Source: Caulobacteraceae bacterium (GTDB lineage Bacteria > Pseudomonadota > Alphaproteobacteria > Caulobacterales > Caulobacteraceae). Taken from it: a DNA stretch of 37,014 bases. The position numbers were made by a program, and so were the translations under genes. The notes below the pieces were generated by a model. That model saw only the letters and a program-made list of their open reading frames with translations, did not search any database and was not told the origin of the DNA. The stretch spans positions 1-37,014 of the forward strand of contig JAIERG010000104.1 of assembly GCA_019747095.1 (NCBI GenBank), written 5' to 3'. Each line of letters begins with the position of its first letter. The first letter of the stretch is position 1. Shown one piece after another: positions 8,215 through 16,398 of this stretch.

Positions 8215-8742
8215 TTACGCCTTTTCGGGGGCCGCGCCAACGGCGGGCTTTCGCTCCGACAGGAAGCTGTCGAGGATCAGCAGGGCGACACCAACGGTGA
8301 TGGCGCTGTCGGCGACGTTGAACACCCAGGGAAACAGCCCTGTGGCCGAGAAGTCGATGAAGTCGACCACATAGCCGAAGCGGATCCGGTCGATGACATT
8401 GCCGATGGCTCCGCCGATCACCAGGCCGATCGCGGTGACCAGCAGCCGGCGCTGCGCCTTCAGCGCCCACCAGGCCAGGGCGGCCGCCACCACGATCGAG
8501 AACACGCTCAGAAACCACCGCGCCTCGCCCCCGCCGAACAGGCCGAAGCTCACACCGGTGTTACGCACCATGGTGAAGGACAGCACGCCGGGAATGATCT
8601 CGGCGAACAGATAGCCTGGCGGGATCATATTGGCGTCGGGCACATCGACCGACCCCAGGATCATGGCCTTGGTGATCTGGTCGAGGATGATGATGACGAG
8701 GGCAAAGCCATAGGCCGCCCAGGCAATGCGGGGAATGCTCAT
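8215..8742 (-). CDS. lspA: Lipoprotein signal peptidase (signal peptidase II)
   Basis: 175 residues, the normal length. LspA is an inner-membrane aspartyl protease that cuts prolipoproteins just before the lipid-modified cysteine. Four hydrophobic segments are visible (about 7-29, 75-93, 100-118 and 140-160). Conserved blocks are present: D-Q-I-T-K (21-25), N-T-G-V-S-F-G (61-67), G-N-V-I-D-R near 114-119, then V-V-D-F-I-D with catalytic D127, and F-N-V-A-D with catalytic D145. Start ATG 8742 lies 46 bases beyond the ileS stop on the same strand; ileS-lspA is a widespread pair. Three lipoproteins encoded nearby (bamF, the 11994 gene and the Sel1 protein) are predicted substrates. Confidence 0.95.
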   Translation of the reverse strand: MSIPRIAWAAYGFALVIIILDQITKAMILGSVDVPDANMIPPGYLFAEIIPGVLSFTMVRNTGVSFGLFGGGEARWFLSVFSIVVAAALAWWALKAQRRLLVTAIGLVIGGAIGNVIDRIRFGYVVDFIDFSATGLFPWVFNVADSAITVGVALLILDSFLSERKPAVGAAPEKA

Positions 8743-8788
8743 GGCGCGGGGGTTAGCAGGGTGGTCGGGCGGCGCAAGGGGAGAAGGA

Positions 8789-11761
8789 TCATCGTTGCGC
8801 GTCCCACCACCGGACGGCGTCCGCGTCCCGCGCCGATAGGTCCGGATACTCCGCGTCCGACCCCACGTCCGGCACGCGCCGCCAGGACCGCGCGCACTTC
8901 GGTTGATCGGCTAGTGGCGTAACAGACGCCGCCACGTTGATGACTTCAACGAACTGGGTCGCATCGGCGGGCATAGAACCTTTGACGATAGCCGCGCGAC
9001 TCACGCGGAAGATGTCCGCGACTGTCTGATGGTCCATCCCCTCGAATGCAGACGCGATATCGTCGTCCGGGATGTAGACCGTCAGCTCGGCATCGAGTCC
9101 GGTTCCGATCTTCTTGTCGCGGCGAGCGACCTCGAGCGTTCCGTTCGTTACCAGAAGCACCTTCTGGATCTTTGCCCAGCGGTGCATTTCGGAGATGTCG
9201 CACCACTCCGTCGGCGTCTCCGGGATCACCCGCGCGCAGTTCGTCCCCGCATCCGGATACCGCGTCGTCCAGGCCTCCTCCATCGTGAACGGCGTCAGGG
9301 GCGCCAGCCACGCGGTCAGCCTCAGGAAGACCTCCTGCATCACCGTCCGCGCCGCCCGCCGACGGATCGCATCGGGCCGGTCGCAGTACAGGCTGTCCTT
9401 GCGGATATCGAAGTACAGCGCCGACAGATCGCCCGCGCAGAACTCCAGCACCGGCCGCACCACGTCCTGGAAGCGATAGCTCTCGTAGGCCGCCCGCACA
9501 TCCCGATCCAGCTCCCACAGCCGGTGCAGGATGAACCGCTCCAGCGGCGGCATGTCGGCGTACTCAACCCGCTCGGCCTCGTCGAAGTCCGACAGCGCGC
9601 CCAGCAGATACCGCACCGTGTTGCGCAGCTTGCGATAGGCGTCGACCGTCGTCTGCAGGATCTGCTTTCCGATCCTCTGGTCCTCGGCATAGTCCACCAG
9701 GGCGACCCACAGGCGCAGGATGTCAGCCCCGCTCTCCTTGATCACCACGGCCGGATCGACGGTGTTGCCCTTGGACTTGGACATCTTCTCGCCGTTCTCG
9801 TCCTGGGTGAACCCGTGGGTCAGGACGGCGCGATAGGGGGCCCGGCCCCGCGTGCCCGAGCCTTCCAGCAGGTTGGACTGGAACCAGCCGCGATGCTGGT
9901 CCGAGCCTTCCAGATACAGGTCCGCCGGCCAGTGGCTGGGCCGGTCGCCGACGTATCCCTTGGCCGGATCGCGCGGCTCCAGCGCAAAGGCATGGGTGCA
10001 ACCCGAGTCGAACCAGACATCCAGGATGTCCTCGACCTTCTCGTAGCGCGCCGGATCGTGCGCCCCCAGAAACTCGGCGTCCGGTGTCTCGAACCAGGCG
10101 TCGGCCCCGCCCTTTTCGATGGCGGCGACGATGCGGGCGTCGACCTCCGGATCATGCAGCGGCTGGCCCGTGTGCTTGTCGACGAACATGGCCAGCGGCG
10201 TGCCCCAGGCCCTCTGCCGGCTGACCAGCCAGTCGGGCCGCCCCTCCACCATCGAGCGGATGCGGTTCTTGCCCGCCGCCGGATGGAAGGCCGTCTCGTC
10301 GATGGATTTCAGCGCGGTTTCTCGCAGGGTCGCCCCTTCGCCATGGTCCAGCGCCTTGTCCATTCGGATGAACCACTGCGGCGTATTGCGGAAGATCACC
10401 GGCGCCCGAGAGCGCCAGCTCATGGGATAGGAATGCTCCAGCCGCCCTCGGGCCAGCAGCGTCCCGGCCTCGATCAGCTTCTCGGTTACCGCCGCATTGG
10501 CCGGGCCGAACTTGCCGATCTTCTTGCCCTCGGTCTCCAGGATCTTCAGCCCGGCGAACAGCGGCACGCCCGGATAATAGGCCCCGTCCGGGTCGACCGT
10601 GTCGGGCACCTCGTGATGCCCGTGCGCGCGCCAGACCTCATAGTCGTCCGCGCCATGCCCCGGCGCAGTGTGGACGAAGCCCGTACCGGCGTCGTCGGTG
10701 ACATGATCCCCGTCCAGCAGCGGCACATTGAACCGGTACCCATCGTCCAGCTCCGCCAGCGGATGCGCGCACACCAGACCCGCCGGGTCGATGTCATCGA
10801 CGCGGGTGAAGGTCGCGACCTTTGCCGCCTTCATGACGTCCTCGGCCAGCTTGTCGGCGAGGATCAGCCGGTCGCCCGCCTTGGCCCAGGGCTGGAACTC
10901 AAGTCCCCCTTCGATCGACTGCACCTCATACAGGCCATAGGCGATCTCGGGCCCGAAGCTGATCGCCCGGTTGGCCGGGATGGTCCACGGCGTGGTCGTC
11001 CAGATCACCACGCTGGGCGTCGACTGGCGGAAGGCCAGCAGGTCGTCGGGATGATCGTCCGTCGCCGCGATGACCGGGAACTTGACCCAGATCGTGGGCG
11101 AGACGTGGTCGTGATACTCGATCTCCGCGTCGGCCAGCGCCGTCCGTTCGACCGGCGACCACATCACCGGCTTGGACCCGCGATACAGCTGTCCCGAGTT
11201 CTTGAACTTGTGAAACTCCTTCACGATCGCGGCTTCGGTGCCGAAGTCCATAGTGGCGTAGCGGTTGGCGAAGTCGCCGGTGACGCCCAGCCGCTTGAAC
11301 TGTTCGGCCTGCACCCCGATCCAGCCCGCCGCATACTCCCGGCAGGCCTTTCGGAACTCCGCCTTGGACACCTCGTCCTTGCGGCGCCCCTTGGCGCGGA
11401 ACTGCTCCTCGATCTTCCACTCGATCGGCAGGCCATGGCAGTCCCAGCCGGGGACGTAGTCTACGTCGTAGCCGAGCAGGAAGCGGCTGCGGACCACGAA
11501 GTCCTTCAGCGTCTTGTTGAGCGCATGGCCGATGTGGATGTCGCCGTTCGCATAGGGCGGTCCATCGTGCAGCACATACAGCGGCGCCCCGGCTTTCTGA
11601 CGCTCGGCCCGCAGCTGTCCGTAGAGGTCGCCCCACTGCTCAATGATCAGCGGCTCTTTCTGCGGCAGGCCGCCCCGCATGGGGAACGGCGTCTCGGGCA
11701 GGAAGACGGTCTCGCGATAGTCGCGGCCTGCGGGGGTGGAATCGGTCGGGGCGTCGGAAAT
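8789..11761 (-). CDS. ileS: Isoleucyl-tRNA synthetase, apparent ATT start codon
   Basis: 990 residues if translation begins at the ATT at 11759-11761. Class I synthetase charging tRNA-Ile in the cytoplasm. The H-I-G-H motif is at 76-79 and K-M-S-K-S at about 659-663; the editing domain lies between them. The C-terminal zinc cysteines are mostly lost (K-C-A-R-S-W). The conserved beginning R-D-Y-R-E-T-V-F-L-P-E-T-P-F-P-M-R-G must be part of the protein, so the ATG of M-R-G-G (residue 28) is too late. Between there and an ATG at 11995, which overlaps the divergent lipoprotein start, the frame has no ATG, GTG or TTG. From the ATT the N-terminus would read M-S-D-A-P-T-D-S-T-P-A-G-R-D-Y, a normal length and style. 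A sequencing error (ATG to ATT) or use of 11995 are the alternatives. Family call is certain, start is inferred. Confidence 0.93.
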   Translation of the reverse strand: MSDAPTDSTPAGRDYRETVFLPETPFPMRGGLPQKEPLIIEQWGDLYGQLRAERQKAGAPLYVLHDGPPYANGDIHIGHALNKTLKDFVVRSRFLLGYDVDYVPGWDCHGLPIEWKIEEQFRAKGRRKDEVSKAEFRKACREYAAGWIGVQAEQFKRLGVTGDFANRYATMDFGTEAAIVKEFHKFKNSGQLYRGSKPVMWSPVERTALADAEIEYHDHVSPTIWVKFPVIAATDDHPDDLLAFRQSTPSVVIWTTTPWTIPANRAISFGPEIAYGLYEVQSIEGGLEFQPWAKAGDRLILADKLAEDVMKAAKVATFTRVDDIDPAGLVCAHPLAELDDGYRFNVPLLDGDHVTDDAGTGFVHTAPGHGADDYEVWRAHGHHEVPDTVDPDGAYYPGVPLFAGLKILETEGKKIGKFGPANAAVTEKLIEAGTLLARGRLEHSYPMSWRSRAPVIFRNTPQWFIRMDKALDHGEGATLRETALKSIDETAFHPAAGKNRIRSMVEGRPDWLVSRQRAWGTPLAMFVDKHTGQPLHDPEVDARIVAAIEKGGADAWFETPDAEFLGAHDPARYEKVEDILDVWFDSGCTHAFALEPRDPAKGYVGDRPSHWPADLYLEGSDQHRGWFQSNLLEGSGTRGRAPYRAVLTHGFTQDENGEKMSKSKGNTVDPAVVIKESGADILRLWVALVDYAEDQRIGKQILQTTVDAYRKLRNTVRYLLGALSDFDEAERVEYADMPPLERFILHRLWELDRDVRAAYESYRFQDVVRPVLEFCAGDLSALYFDIRKDSLYCDRPDAIRRRAARTVMQEVFLRLTAWLAPLTPFTMEEAWTTRYPDAGTNCARVIPETPTEWCDISEMHRWAKIQKVLLVTNGTLEVARRDKKIGTGLDAELTVYIPDDDIASAFEGMDHQTVADIFRVSRAAIVKGSMPADATQFVEVINVAASVTPLADQPKCARSWRRVPDVGSDAEYPDLSARDADAVRWWDAQR

Positions 11762-11819
11762 GGTCGTCTCGGAAAAGGCGTCAGGGGCAGCGGCGTGGGA
11801 AATGACCCGGTCGGCGAGG

Positions 11820-11834
11820 GGGGCGATCAGCCCC
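11820..11834 (-). promoter_or_regulatory. Short GC hairpin in the ileS leader
   Basis: GGGGC-N5-GCCCC forms a perfect 5-bp stem with a 5-base loop, 3 bases after the stop of the small Ile-containing leader ORF and about 60 bases before the proposed ileS start. It could be part of an attenuation or translational control element, but in GC-rich DNA such a stem can arise by chance. Confidence 0.25.
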
Positions 11835-11837
11835 GAC

Positions 11838-11888
11838 TTACGCCGCCGGGCTGGTAATCCGGATCGAGAGGATCGTGCGCCCTTGCAT
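11838..11888 (-). other. Possible ileS leader peptide ORF with three Ile codons
   Basis: In the 232 bases between the divergent lipoprotein start and the proposed ileS start, an ATG at 11888 opens a 16-codon frame reading MQGRTILSIRITSPAA, then TAA. Three of seven consecutive residues are isoleucine (I-L-S-I-R-I), the cognate amino acid of ileS. A GC hairpin follows directly. This arrangement resembles amino-acid attenuators, but no good Shine-Dalgarno precedes the ATG and no U-run follows the hairpin. It is not in the ileS frame. Confidence 0.25.
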
Positions 11889-11993
11889 GGCGGCGGTCTA
11901 TCAGGGCCGGGGGGCTGGGAAAAGCGGCGCGTTGGGCTAACGTCCGCTTCGACCGGCGTTCGACCACGAACGTCTGATGAGGGGAAACCATCC

Positions 11994-12581
11994 ATGCGCC
12001 TTCTGACTTCGCTCGCCGCCGTGGCCGCCTGCGCTGCTATCGCCGCCTGTTCGCCTTCGGAAGAGGCCGCGCCCGCCGGCGAAACGACCGCCGACGCCTC
12101 GGCCTCGGCCGGGGCTGTCGTGCCGCCGATTGGCTCGGGTCCAGTGACCCGCGCCCAGATCTACGCCGCCGCCGCCGAGAGCCCAGAGGCCTTCGCTCGC
12201 GCGATCTTCGCTCAATACGTCAACGGCGGCCCGTCGGAACCGCCGCCCCCACCGGGTCAGGATCCGATGTTCTCGCGCACGATGAACGCCCTGATCGGCG
12301 ACGATTTCCGCGCCGCCAATGGCGAGGTCGGAACGATCGAGTTCGACATCTTCTGCCAGTGCCAGGATCAGGACGGCTTCGTGGTCGACTCCATGGCCGT
12401 GGCCCAGGGGGACGAGAACACTGCTGGCGTGTCGGTCGTCTTCACCAACATGGGAATCCAGAAGACCGCCATCCTCGAACTGGTCCGCGAGGGCGGGAAC
12501 TGGAAGGTCGACGATGTCGAGATCGGCATGACCAACTCGGTAAAGGATATGCTGATGGCCGCGGCCGAAGCCCGGGGCTGA
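11994..12581 (+). CDS. Small lipoprotein of unknown function (DUF3828-like)
   Basis: 195 residues from ATG 11994, with GAGGGGA about 9 bases upstream. The N-terminus MRLLTSLAAVAACAAIAAC is a lipoprotein signal with C19 after I-A-A. A low-complexity Ala/Thr/Ser/Glu linker follows (20-50). The folded part (about 60-190) contains S-P-E-A-F-A-R-A-I-F-A-Q-Y, F-D-I-F-C-Q-C-Q-D-Q-D and N-W-K-V-D-D-V-E-I, which resembles DUF3828/NTF2-like periplasmic domains. That assignment is by pattern and tentative. It lies alone on the plus strand between ribF and ileS, interrupting an otherwise common minus-strand neighbourhood, and ends 3 bases before the ribF stop codon. Confidence 0.75.
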   Translation: MRLLTSLAAVAACAAIAACSPSEEAAPAGETTADASASAGAVVPPIGSGPVTRAQIYAAAAESPEAFARAIFAQYVNGGPSEPPPPPGQDPMFSRTMNALIGDDFRAANGEVGTIEFDIFCQCQDQDGFVVDSMAVAQGDENTAGVSVVFTNMGIQKTAILELVREGGNWKVDDVEIGMTNSVKDMLMAAAEARG

Positions 12582-12584
12582 GGC

Positions 12585-13526
12585 TCAGGCGCGGGCGGCG
12601 AGCGCCGCCCGCGCCGCTTTCGCATCGGCCTCGATCTGAACCTTCAACGCGTCCAGCCCGTCGAAGCTCATCTCGCCGCGCAGCCGTTCGATCAGTTGTG
12701 TCTCCACCACCTGGCCATACAGATCGCCCGAAAAGTCGAACAACCAGACCTCCAGCAGAGGCTCGGGTGTCTCGAACATGGGCCGGACGCCCAGATTGGC
12801 GACCCCGTCGATGAGTCGACCGTCCGGCAAGCGTGTCCGGGTGGCGAACACCCCATAGGCCGGGCGCATATACGCGCCCATCCGTACATTGGCGGTCGGC
12901 ACGCCGATGGTGCGCCCGCGTTTGTCGCCATGCACCACCTCGCCCTCGATGGCGAAGGGGCGCCCCAGGATGCGCGTCGCACGGGCCATGTCGCCGGCCG
13001 CCAGCGCCTCGCGCACGGCGCTGGACGACAGCTTCAGCCCGCTGCGATCATCGACGCGCTCGGTCACCGACACCGAAAAGCCGAGCCCTCGCCCGATCCG
13101 CGTCAGGGCCTCCGGCGACCCCGTCCGGCCCTTCCCATAGGTGAAGTCGAAACCGACGGCCGCGTGCCTCAGCCCCAGCCCGCCCGCCAGTACGTCGCGC
13201 GCAAAGGCCTCATCCGACATGGCGGCCATTTCGGCGTCGAAGGGCAGGACGTGCAGGCGCTCCACGCCCTGCGCCTCCAGCGCTCGTGCCATCTGGCCCG
13301 CCGTCATCAGTCGGAACGGCGCCGCGTCAGGCTGGAACCAGCGTCGCGGATGCGGCTCGAAGGTCACGACGGCCAGAGGCGCGGAAAGGTGATCGGCGGC
13401 TTCTCGCGCCGCCCCGATCACGGCCTGGTGGCCGCGATGGACCCCATCGAAGGCCCCCACAGCCGAGGCCGCACCACGCTGCCCCGGGGCCAGACCGCGC
13501 CAGCCGTGGACGATCTCGATGGGCAC
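12585..13526 (-). CDS. ribF: Bifunctional riboflavin kinase / FAD synthetase
   Basis: 313 residues, standard length. It phosphorylates riboflavin to FMN and adenylates FMN to FAD in the cytoplasm. The N-terminal nucleotidyltransferase domain has V-G-A-F-D-G-V-H-R-G-H (23-33) and S-S-S-A-V-R (167-172). The C-terminal kinase domain has G-D-K-R-G-R-T-I-G-V-P-T-A-N-V (200-214) and G-V-A-N-L-G-V-R-P. The start is GTG at 13526, since no ATG is nearby and the N-terminus has the usual length. It begins 11 bases after the MaoC gene stop, so the two are cotranscribed. ribF next to ileS-lspA is a common proteobacterial arrangement. Confidence 0.95.
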   Translation of the reverse strand: MPIEIVHGWRGLAPGQRGAASAVGAFDGVHRGHQAVIGAAREAADHLSAPLAVVTFEPHPRRWFQPDAAPFRLMTAGQMARALEAQGVERLHVLPFDAEMAAMSDEAFARDVLAGGLGLRHAAVGFDFTYGKGRTGSPEALTRIGRGLGFSVSVTERVDDRSGLKLSSSAVREALAAGDMARATRILGRPFAIEGEVVHGDKRGRTIGVPTANVRMGAYMRPAYGVFATRTRLPDGRLIDGVANLGVRPMFETPEPLLEVWLFDFSGDLYGQVVETQLIERLRGEMSFDGLDALKVQIEADAKAARAALAARA

Positions 13527-13537
13527 GGCCGTCCCGC

Positions 13538-13993
13538 TCAGCCCTTGGCCGGACGGCGACGACGCGGCACGCGGACGATGGCCTCGCCTTCCATGATCAT
13601 GTCCTCGCCGACATAGCCTTCGGTGCGCAAGGTCACGCGGGCCGATTCGGCGTCGACTGCCGCCACCGTGATCCGGGCCTGAACCACGTCACCGATCCGG
13701 ACCGGTCGGTGAAACGCAAGGGTCTGACTGAGATAGATCGCGCCGGCACCCGGCAGGATGGTCCCCACGACCGCCGACCCGAATGACGCGCTGAGCAGTC
13801 CATGCGCAATCCGCCCGCGATAGGCGGTTTTGGACGCGAAGGCCTCGTCCATGTGCACAGGATTGAAATCATCCGAGGCCTCGGCGAACTGGCCGATCCG
13901 GTCTTCGGTGACCGTCACCTCCTTGATCGCCACCATTCCGGGCGACAGTTCTTCCAGGATGTAGCCGCCCGAGGGGTGAGGTCCGGTGATCAT
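13538..13993 (-). CDS. MaoC-like (R)-specific enoyl-CoA hydratase family protein
   Basis: 151 residues. Single hotdog domain of the MaoC dehydratase/(R)-hydratase (PhaJ-like) type, which adds water to trans-2-enoyl-CoA. The hydratase-2 motif is seen as S-D-D-F-N-P-V-H-M-D-E (40-50) with catalytic D42 and H47, followed by R-I-A-H-G-L-L-S-A (61-69). The C-terminus is strongly basic (R-R-R-R). It lies 39 bases beyond the stop of the HAD hydrolase gene and 11 bases before ribF on the same strand. The natural substrate, fatty acid or polyhydroxyalkanoate precursor, cannot be told from sequence. Confidence 0.88.
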   Translation of the reverse strand: MITGPHPSGGYILEELSPGMVAIKEVTVTEDRIGQFAEASDDFNPVHMDEAFASKTAYRGRIAHGLLSASFGSAVVGTILPGAGAIYLSQTLAFHRPVRIGDVVQARITVAAVDAESARVTLRTEGYVGEDMIMEGEAIVRVPRRRRPAKG

Positions 13994-14032
13994 CGGCCGG
14001 TGTTAGCGGCACCGTTGTGATTTGGCGAGAAC

Positions 14033-14902
14033 CTACCACCGCAGCTCAAGCGCCGCGTACCGGGCATGGGCTTTTTCGGCCTTCAACAGCTCTGCCGCCC
14101 GCTCCGGCTCCAGAGCGCCGTCCGAACCTCGGGCTGCGTCTCCGTGGATGCCTTGGGCGATGAACAGGCAGTCCAGTGCCTGAGCGTTGGCACCCAGCAC
14201 ATCGGTCACCACCCCGTCGCCGATGCAGAGTACCCGCGAACGATCCACCGGCCGACCCAGCAGCCGCTCTGCCTCGGCCAGGGCCAGCGTATAGATCGGT
14301 CCATAAGGCTTGCCCGCCATCGTCACGCGGCCGCCGAGTTCTTCATAGAGGTCGGCCAGCGACCCGCCGCAGTAGATGATCTTGTCGCCCCGTTGAACGA
14401 TCCGGTCCGGATTGGCGCAGATCAGTTCCAGCCCGCGGGCGGCCGCAGGAATGAAACGCTCGCGGTAGTCCTCTGGAGTCTCGGTCTCATCGTCGATCGG
14501 CCCCGTTACCGAAAGGAAGGCGGCGTCCTCGGCCCCCGTCGCTCGTTCCAGGCCGAGCCCGTCATAGAGCGGCCAGTCCCGATCGGGTCCGATGATCCAC
14601 GCTGGTCCAGGCGATCGCCTGGCCAGTTCGGCCCGCGTCGCGTCGCCCGAGGTGACAAACGCCTGCCAGCTCTCGCGCGGCACGCCCAGGCGGTCCAGCT
14701 GCTCGATCACATCCGAGGCCGGGCGCGGCGAGTTCGAGATCAGCACAACCTGCCCGCCCGAACGGCTGAAGCGGATCAGCGCGTCGCAGGCCTCCGGCCA
14801 ACTCTCGCGGCCATTGTGAATCACGCCCCAGACGTCGCAGAGCAGAATGTCGTAGTCGCCAGCGACGGCCGACAGATGGGGCAGGGCGTGAGGCAGGGTC
14901 AT
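14033..14902 (-). CDS. TIGR01459-type HAD-IIA family hydrolase
   Basis: 289 residues, typical of the alphaproteobacterial HAD-IIA subfamily related to NagD. Motif I is L-C-D-V-W-G-V-I-H-N-G with nucleophile D23; the usual second Asp two residues on is Trp, as I recall for this subfamily. Motif II is V-L-I-S-N-S-P-R, the motif III lysine is in A-G-K-P-Y-G-P-I-Y, and motif IV is C-I-G-D-G-V-V-T-D-V-L-G-A. The family is assumed to hydrolyse small phosphorylated metabolites; substrate unknown. Being first on the minus strand, it probably leads the unit with the maoC-like gene and ribF. Confidence 0.85.
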   Translation of the reverse strand: MTLPHALPHLSAVAGDYDILLCDVWGVIHNGRESWPEACDALIRFSRSGGQVVLISNSPRPASDVIEQLDRLGVPRESWQAFVTSGDATRAELARRSPGPAWIIGPDRDWPLYDGLGLERATGAEDAAFLSVTGPIDDETETPEDYRERFIPAAARGLELICANPDRIVQRGDKIIYCGGSLADLYEELGGRVTMAGKPYGPIYTLALAEAERLLGRPVDRSRVLCIGDGVVTDVLGANAQALDCLFIAQGIHGDAARGSDGALEPERAAELLKAEKAHARYAALELRW

Positions 14903-14954
14903 GGAGCGCTCCCTAGCCCGAGCTCGCCCCCGTTCAAAGAGTTTGGCCCACGGC

Positions 14955-16271
14955 TCAATCGTTGCGGTGGACGACGCCCCTGCGCATCACGAAGTCCATG
15001 TCTTCCAGCACGGTCACATCGGCAAGGGGATCACCATCGACAGCGATGATGTCCGCAGGCATGCCCGGCGCGATCCTTCCGGCTTCGTTTGCGACCTGCA
15101 AATGGGCGGCGGCCACGACGGTGGCCGACTGGATCGCCTCCAGCGGTGTCATGCCGGCGCGGACCAGCAGGGCGAACTCCTGGGCGTTGTCGCCGTGCGC
15201 CGAGACGCCCGAGTCGTTGCCAAAGGCGATCTGTACGCCCCCAGCATGGGCGCGGCGCGCCATGTCCAGCATCCTGGGTCCTGCTTCCAGAGCCTTGGCC
15301 GTTTGGGCGGGCGTGAAGAAGTTCCCAGGGCTGGACGCGATGCGCGCCACGTAATCGCCGGCCAGAAGTGTCGGTACCAGATAGGCGTCATTCTGGCGGA
15401 ACAGACGGATCGATTCCTCGTCCAGATAGGTTCCGTGCTCGATCGAGTCCCCTCCTGCGCGCAGGAAGGCATTCACGCCATCGCCACCGTGGGCGTGAGC
15501 CGTAACGCGGCGGCCCATCCGGTGACCGGCTTCGACAATGGCCGCCAGCTCGGCGTCAGTGAACTGCTGGGCGAGGCCCGCCGCGGTGTTCGACAACACT
15601 CCGCCTGTCGCCGTGATCTTGATCACGTCCGCGCCGGCACGGACCTGGGTGCGGACAGCGCGCATGCAGTCTTCCGGCCCCGAGCAGATGCTCTCGGAAG
15701 ACAGCAGGTGCATGACGTCCTCGCTGTATCCGTTCACATCGCCATGGCCACCATGGATCGAGATGGAGCTGCCTGAGGCGATGACACGCGGGCCCGGAAT
15801 CTGGCCGGCCGCGATGCCGTCGCGCAGGGCGAATACGGCGTCATTGGGTCCTCCCAGATCGGCCACAGTGGTGAAGCCTGCCATGAGCGTTCGACGGGCG
15901 TACTGCGCCCCCAGGATCGCGCGATCCGCGTCGCTCTCGGTCACCGCCATCAGACGGGCGTTCGGGTTCTGCTGGCTTGTCAGATGGACATGGCTGTCGA
16001 TCAGACCCGGCAGGACGAAATGATCGCGCAAGTCGACGACATTGCCCTCCCCGACAAAGCCGTCGCGGATCTCCACCACTCGACCGCCCGTGATCACAAC
16101 AGTTTTATCGCGCAGCACAATGCCGCTTTCAGGGTCCGCCAGAAGCCGTCCGGCTTGAACGAACACGGTTTCTCCCGTTGAGGGAATCGCCTGTGATGAC
16201 GGGCTCTGCTGCGCCTGCGAAGCGCTGACGACGGTGATGCTCGCGAGCAGGGCGAGAGCAAGGGACTTCAT
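14955..16271 (-). CDS. Exported amidohydrolase family protein
   Basis: 438 residues from ATG 16271, with GGGAGG about 6 bases upstream. A Sec signal peptide (MKSLALALLASITVVSASQA) places it in the periplasm. The metal-dependent hydrolase core is complete: D-S-H-V-H-L (92-97), V-I-K-I-T-A-T-G-G, T-A-H-A-H-G, I-E-H-G-T-Y-L-D, and F-G-N-D-S-G-V with the catalytic Asp. This matches the imidazolonepropionase/Xaa-Pro dipeptidase-like (Sgx9260/CC2672) group, in which Caulobacter members cleave L-Xaa-L-Arg/Lys or Xaa-Pro dipeptides; this one may act likewise, but specificity is not predictable. The frame is open to 16487, but the signal peptide fixes the start. Divergent from the L,D-transpeptidase gene. 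Confidence 0.88.
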   Translation of the reverse strand: MKSLALALLASITVVSASQAQQSPSSQAIPSTGETVFVQAGRLLADPESGIVLRDKTVVITGGRVVEIRDGFVGEGNVVDLRDHFVLPGLIDSHVHLTSQQNPNARLMAVTESDADRAILGAQYARRTLMAGFTTVADLGGPNDAVFALRDGIAAGQIPGPRVIASGSSISIHGGHGDVNGYSEDVMHLLSSESICSGPEDCMRAVRTQVRAGADVIKITATGGVLSNTAAGLAQQFTDAELAAIVEAGHRMGRRVTAHAHGGDGVNAFLRAGGDSIEHGTYLDEESIRLFRQNDAYLVPTLLAGDYVARIASSPGNFFTPAQTAKALEAGPRMLDMARRAHAGGVQIAFGNDSGVSAHGDNAQEFALLVRAGMTPLEAIQSATVVAAAHLQVANEAGRIAPGMPADIIAVDGDPLADVTVLEDMDFVMRRGVVHRND

Positions 16272-16398
16272 GAACGCCTCCCGAATTACGGTGGCGCACC
16301 TTACTCCGCGTCGGTCTGTCGCCAAGCCTTGGCTTGCTGCGGGAGCCTGATTTGTGAAACACATCTTGACTTCGGACCAACCGCTACGAGGGCGTCGC

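Noticed and set aside
9029..11857. A 942-codon open frame on the plus strand opposite ileS
   Set aside because: It is the mirror of a high-GC coding region with strong third-position bias; its protein is Arg/Gly/Leu/His-rich with no domain, while the minus strand carries an unmistakable IleS.
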